From Chlorokybus atmophyticus (taxonomy: Eukaryota; Streptophyta; Chlorokybophyceae; Chlorokybales; Chlorokybaceae): DNA of 64,000 nt. Under the pieces are notes generated by a model. It had not been told where the DNA came from, made no database searches, and saw only the letters and a program-made list of their open reading frames with translations. The position numbers and the translations under genes are program-made. The DNA is taken from positions 627,212 through 691,211 of the forward strand of contig RHPI01003369.1 of NCBI GenBank assembly GCA_009103225.1, read 5' to 3'. Positions 62,306-64,000 of the stretch are shown piece after piece (position 1 is the first letter of the stretch; each line of letters starts with the position of its first letter).

Positions 62306-62783
62306 GACGCGAGTGAGTTGACCACCAGGGGGAGCAACTCTGCTGGTTTAACAGTTTTGACACAACGAGGTGTAGCAGATACATGTGTTGTCGCAAGAGC
62401 TGTGGTATGTGCTCTTCACAAGGTTGGTGTCCCATTTTGCGAGTGTAACCATCAGCGAGACCTAAGTGTTATGGTGACATGCTTGCAGCACTGCATCCAG
62501 GTATCACATGTGGGGTGTATAATAAATAGAGTGCAAGGATTGTGGCATGCATGAGAGTGTGACACACACATGCATGAGCAGTCGACTCACCACACCATGA
62601 AGCACTCTCATTGACCACCGGGCTGCCAACCTAGCTGCTACCTACCTTCTCTACTGCCCATACCCATTAGACATGCATGCATGCATGCGTGCGTCATCAC
62701 CTGCACATGCGCCTTGGTCAGCGGCCTTTGTGTTTCCATCTGCAACCTTTTGCCTACAAGGATCATCGCTATTTGTATGTGTA
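62306..62783. other. 3' flank of the HMA gene
   Basis: TGTAA at about 62444 is a candidate poly(A) signal. A CATG run at 62671-62687, preceded by ACCACCGGGCT at about 62615, resembles the segment near 55168-55250. No exon is seen. Confidence 0.4.
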
Positions 62784-63200
62784 CTAGCGCAGTACTGTAC
62801 ACAAGCCTATCACACTAAGGTTATGACTGGCGCAGTGTGCGCATGGCAACCACCGCTGTGATTGCATTACAACAAAATCAGTGTTGTTCTCCAGCAGTAG
62901 TGTGGGTACCCTGATCACTCTCAAGGTGGGACACGCGCCGTTTTTCTGTGGTGAAGCTTGGCTTGCAGACACCATCTCTGGCACATCGTCTTGACTGTCT
63001 TCAAATTGGGACGCTGCGGACTGTGGCGAGTCTTCCACAGCTTGTAGCTGCTTGCCGCGATCACGGGCGATTATCTCCGCGCAACCACACTCGAGCAACG
63101 CCGCAACTGATTTCGCATCCGGTCCGTATGGCCCAACTGGAAGCATCAATCGCTTGCACAAGCTGGCGAGCTGAAAGTCGTCCCATTGCTCACCCCACGG
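62784..63200 (-). CDS. Possible minus-strand exon of an unidentified gene
   Basis: After a splice acceptor (CTTCACAG) the minus strand is open for 138 codons to a stop at 62784. It begins PWGEQWDDFQLASLCKRL and continues GPYGPDAKSVAALLECGC, with the composition of real protein; an acidic Ser/Gln-rich part follows. The last 40 residues look less coding-like, so an intron may cut them off. No domain is recognised. Upstream exons would lie at higher coordinates. Confidence 0.35.
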   Translation of the reverse strand, partial: PWGEQWDDFQLASLCKRLMLPVGPYGPDAKSVAALLECGCAEIIARDRGKQLQAVEDSPQSAASQFEDSQDDVPEMVSASQASPQKNGACPTLRVIRVPTLLLENNTDFVVMQSQRWLPCAHCASHNLSVIGLCTVLR

Positions 63201-63432
63201 CTGTGAAGGTCAGAGAGTCAAACTACATGTGCATGACAGCGCCCCGTGCATGCGTGCATGCGTGCGTGCATGCGTCCTCGCGCTTGTCTTTTTTAAGTCA
63301 CGCATTTATATGCACTTGATGCACATCAAAGCCCACACCAAGGCCCCATTCACACCTAGTGTGACTTGCCTTCCTGGAGAAGTTAAACGTGCATACAAAC
63401 TGCCAATCGCCAGGTATTGTGATGCTATTGCG

Positions 63433-63543
63433 TTAAGTGTCCGCTCTTAGCATCCTATGGAAATCCCTGTAGTGCGAGTACAACATCACAGTTGCACCCC
63501 CTGGCACTGCAGACTCCACGTAGTCCACCACCTCCTGCCAAAC
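63433..63543 (-). CDS. Possible minus-strand terminal exon of an unidentified gene
   Basis: After an acceptor (GGCGCAG) the minus strand reads VWQEVVDYVESAVPGG, then ATVMLYSHYRDFHRML, to a TAA. It is protein-like but short, with no recognised family. Whether it belongs with 62784-63200 is unclear, since its stop comes before any good donor site. Confidence 0.3.
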   Translation of the reverse strand, partial: VWQEVVDYVESAVPGGATVMLYSHYRDFHRMLRADT

Positions 63544-64000
63544 CTGCGCCATGAGGCAATGTTACTGTTGCTGTGAGTCCGATCCGGATAGAATGCTGAG
63601 GGTTTGGTTGACTTGTCTCCTCTGAGCAACCGCACTTCCAATATACAGACTGAATGCCGCACGGATGAAATTCTAAAATTCTCACATCGCTAGTGGCCTG
63701 GCTCAACTTTGCACACAGAACGCGACGCGTAAAGAACATGTGTAATATGTTTAACTTATGCGTATGTACACTATGGTGTGTTTTTAGTCGATGGCAGCAG
63801 CAGCTGCTGCCATGCCATCGATCAAACAAAACTGGTAAATTGTACAAAGGACAGCCATGCTAAGCAAACAACGAAGGACGCCGGAAGAGTCCAACACGGT
63901 TGCATTGTTGCTTAAGGCATGCCTGCATGAACACATGCGCAGGCATGCACCGGCACAACAACATGCAAGTACCGGCTAACAACAGTGAAAGCCAGAAGGG
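63544..64000. other. Right edge, no gene recognised
   Basis: Nothing recognised on either strand. If the minus-strand exon at 63433-63543 is real, this would be its intron. Confidence 0.3.

Overview
The window is nuclear DNA of a eukaryotic green alga. The protein-coding genes are split by short GT-AG introns. They include plant-lineage families: a PRR/CCT clock-type regulator, an m-type plastid thioredoxin with a transit peptide, a plastid-targeted EamA transporter and a mitochondrial uL3 with a presequence. Several genes have TGTAA 50-250 bases after the stop, the usual chlorophyte poly(A) signal, so Chlorophyta is favoured; the species is not identifiable. No RNA genes or CRISPR were seen. 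Exon borders are read by eye from splice sites, phase continuity and family resemblance.

Layout. 1-2016: 3' part of a PRR-like gene with a complete CCT domain. 2682-13774: an 11-kb Ty3/gypsy-type retrotransposon that carries a DNMT3/DRM-like C5-cytosine methyltransferase in front of reverse transcriptase and a PHD finger after integrase, with unusual split terminal repeats. 14476-17662: a decayed Plavaka-like (CACTA-superfamily) transposase with about eight in-frame stops but no frameshift. 20540-25601: a young, nearly intact Ty1/copia element inserted into a minus-strand coding relic. 27983-30120: EamA/DMT transporter. 30121-37822: gene-poor DNA with a (CA)n tract of about 580 bases. From 37823 the window is gene-dense: thioredoxin m (-), AMMECR1 (+), GH2 beta-mannosidase (+), universal stress protein (-), a CEP164-like WW/IQ protein (+), a CCCH/coiled-coil/J-domain protein (+), mitochondrial uL3 (-), an HMA-domain protein (+), and two weakly supported minus-strand exons at the right edge.

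The host genes form no pathway; they are ordinary neighbours, some divergent (thioredoxin/AMMECR1, uL3m/HMA) and one pair convergent (beta-mannosidase/USP). The left 27 kb is a mobile-element cluster. The most notable object is the gypsy element. It combines a self-encoded cytosine methyltransferase, a chromatin-reading PHD finger and an L-internal-X-L-X repeat layout resembling the split direct repeats of PAT-type elements, yet has a DDE integrase and a 4-base target duplication.
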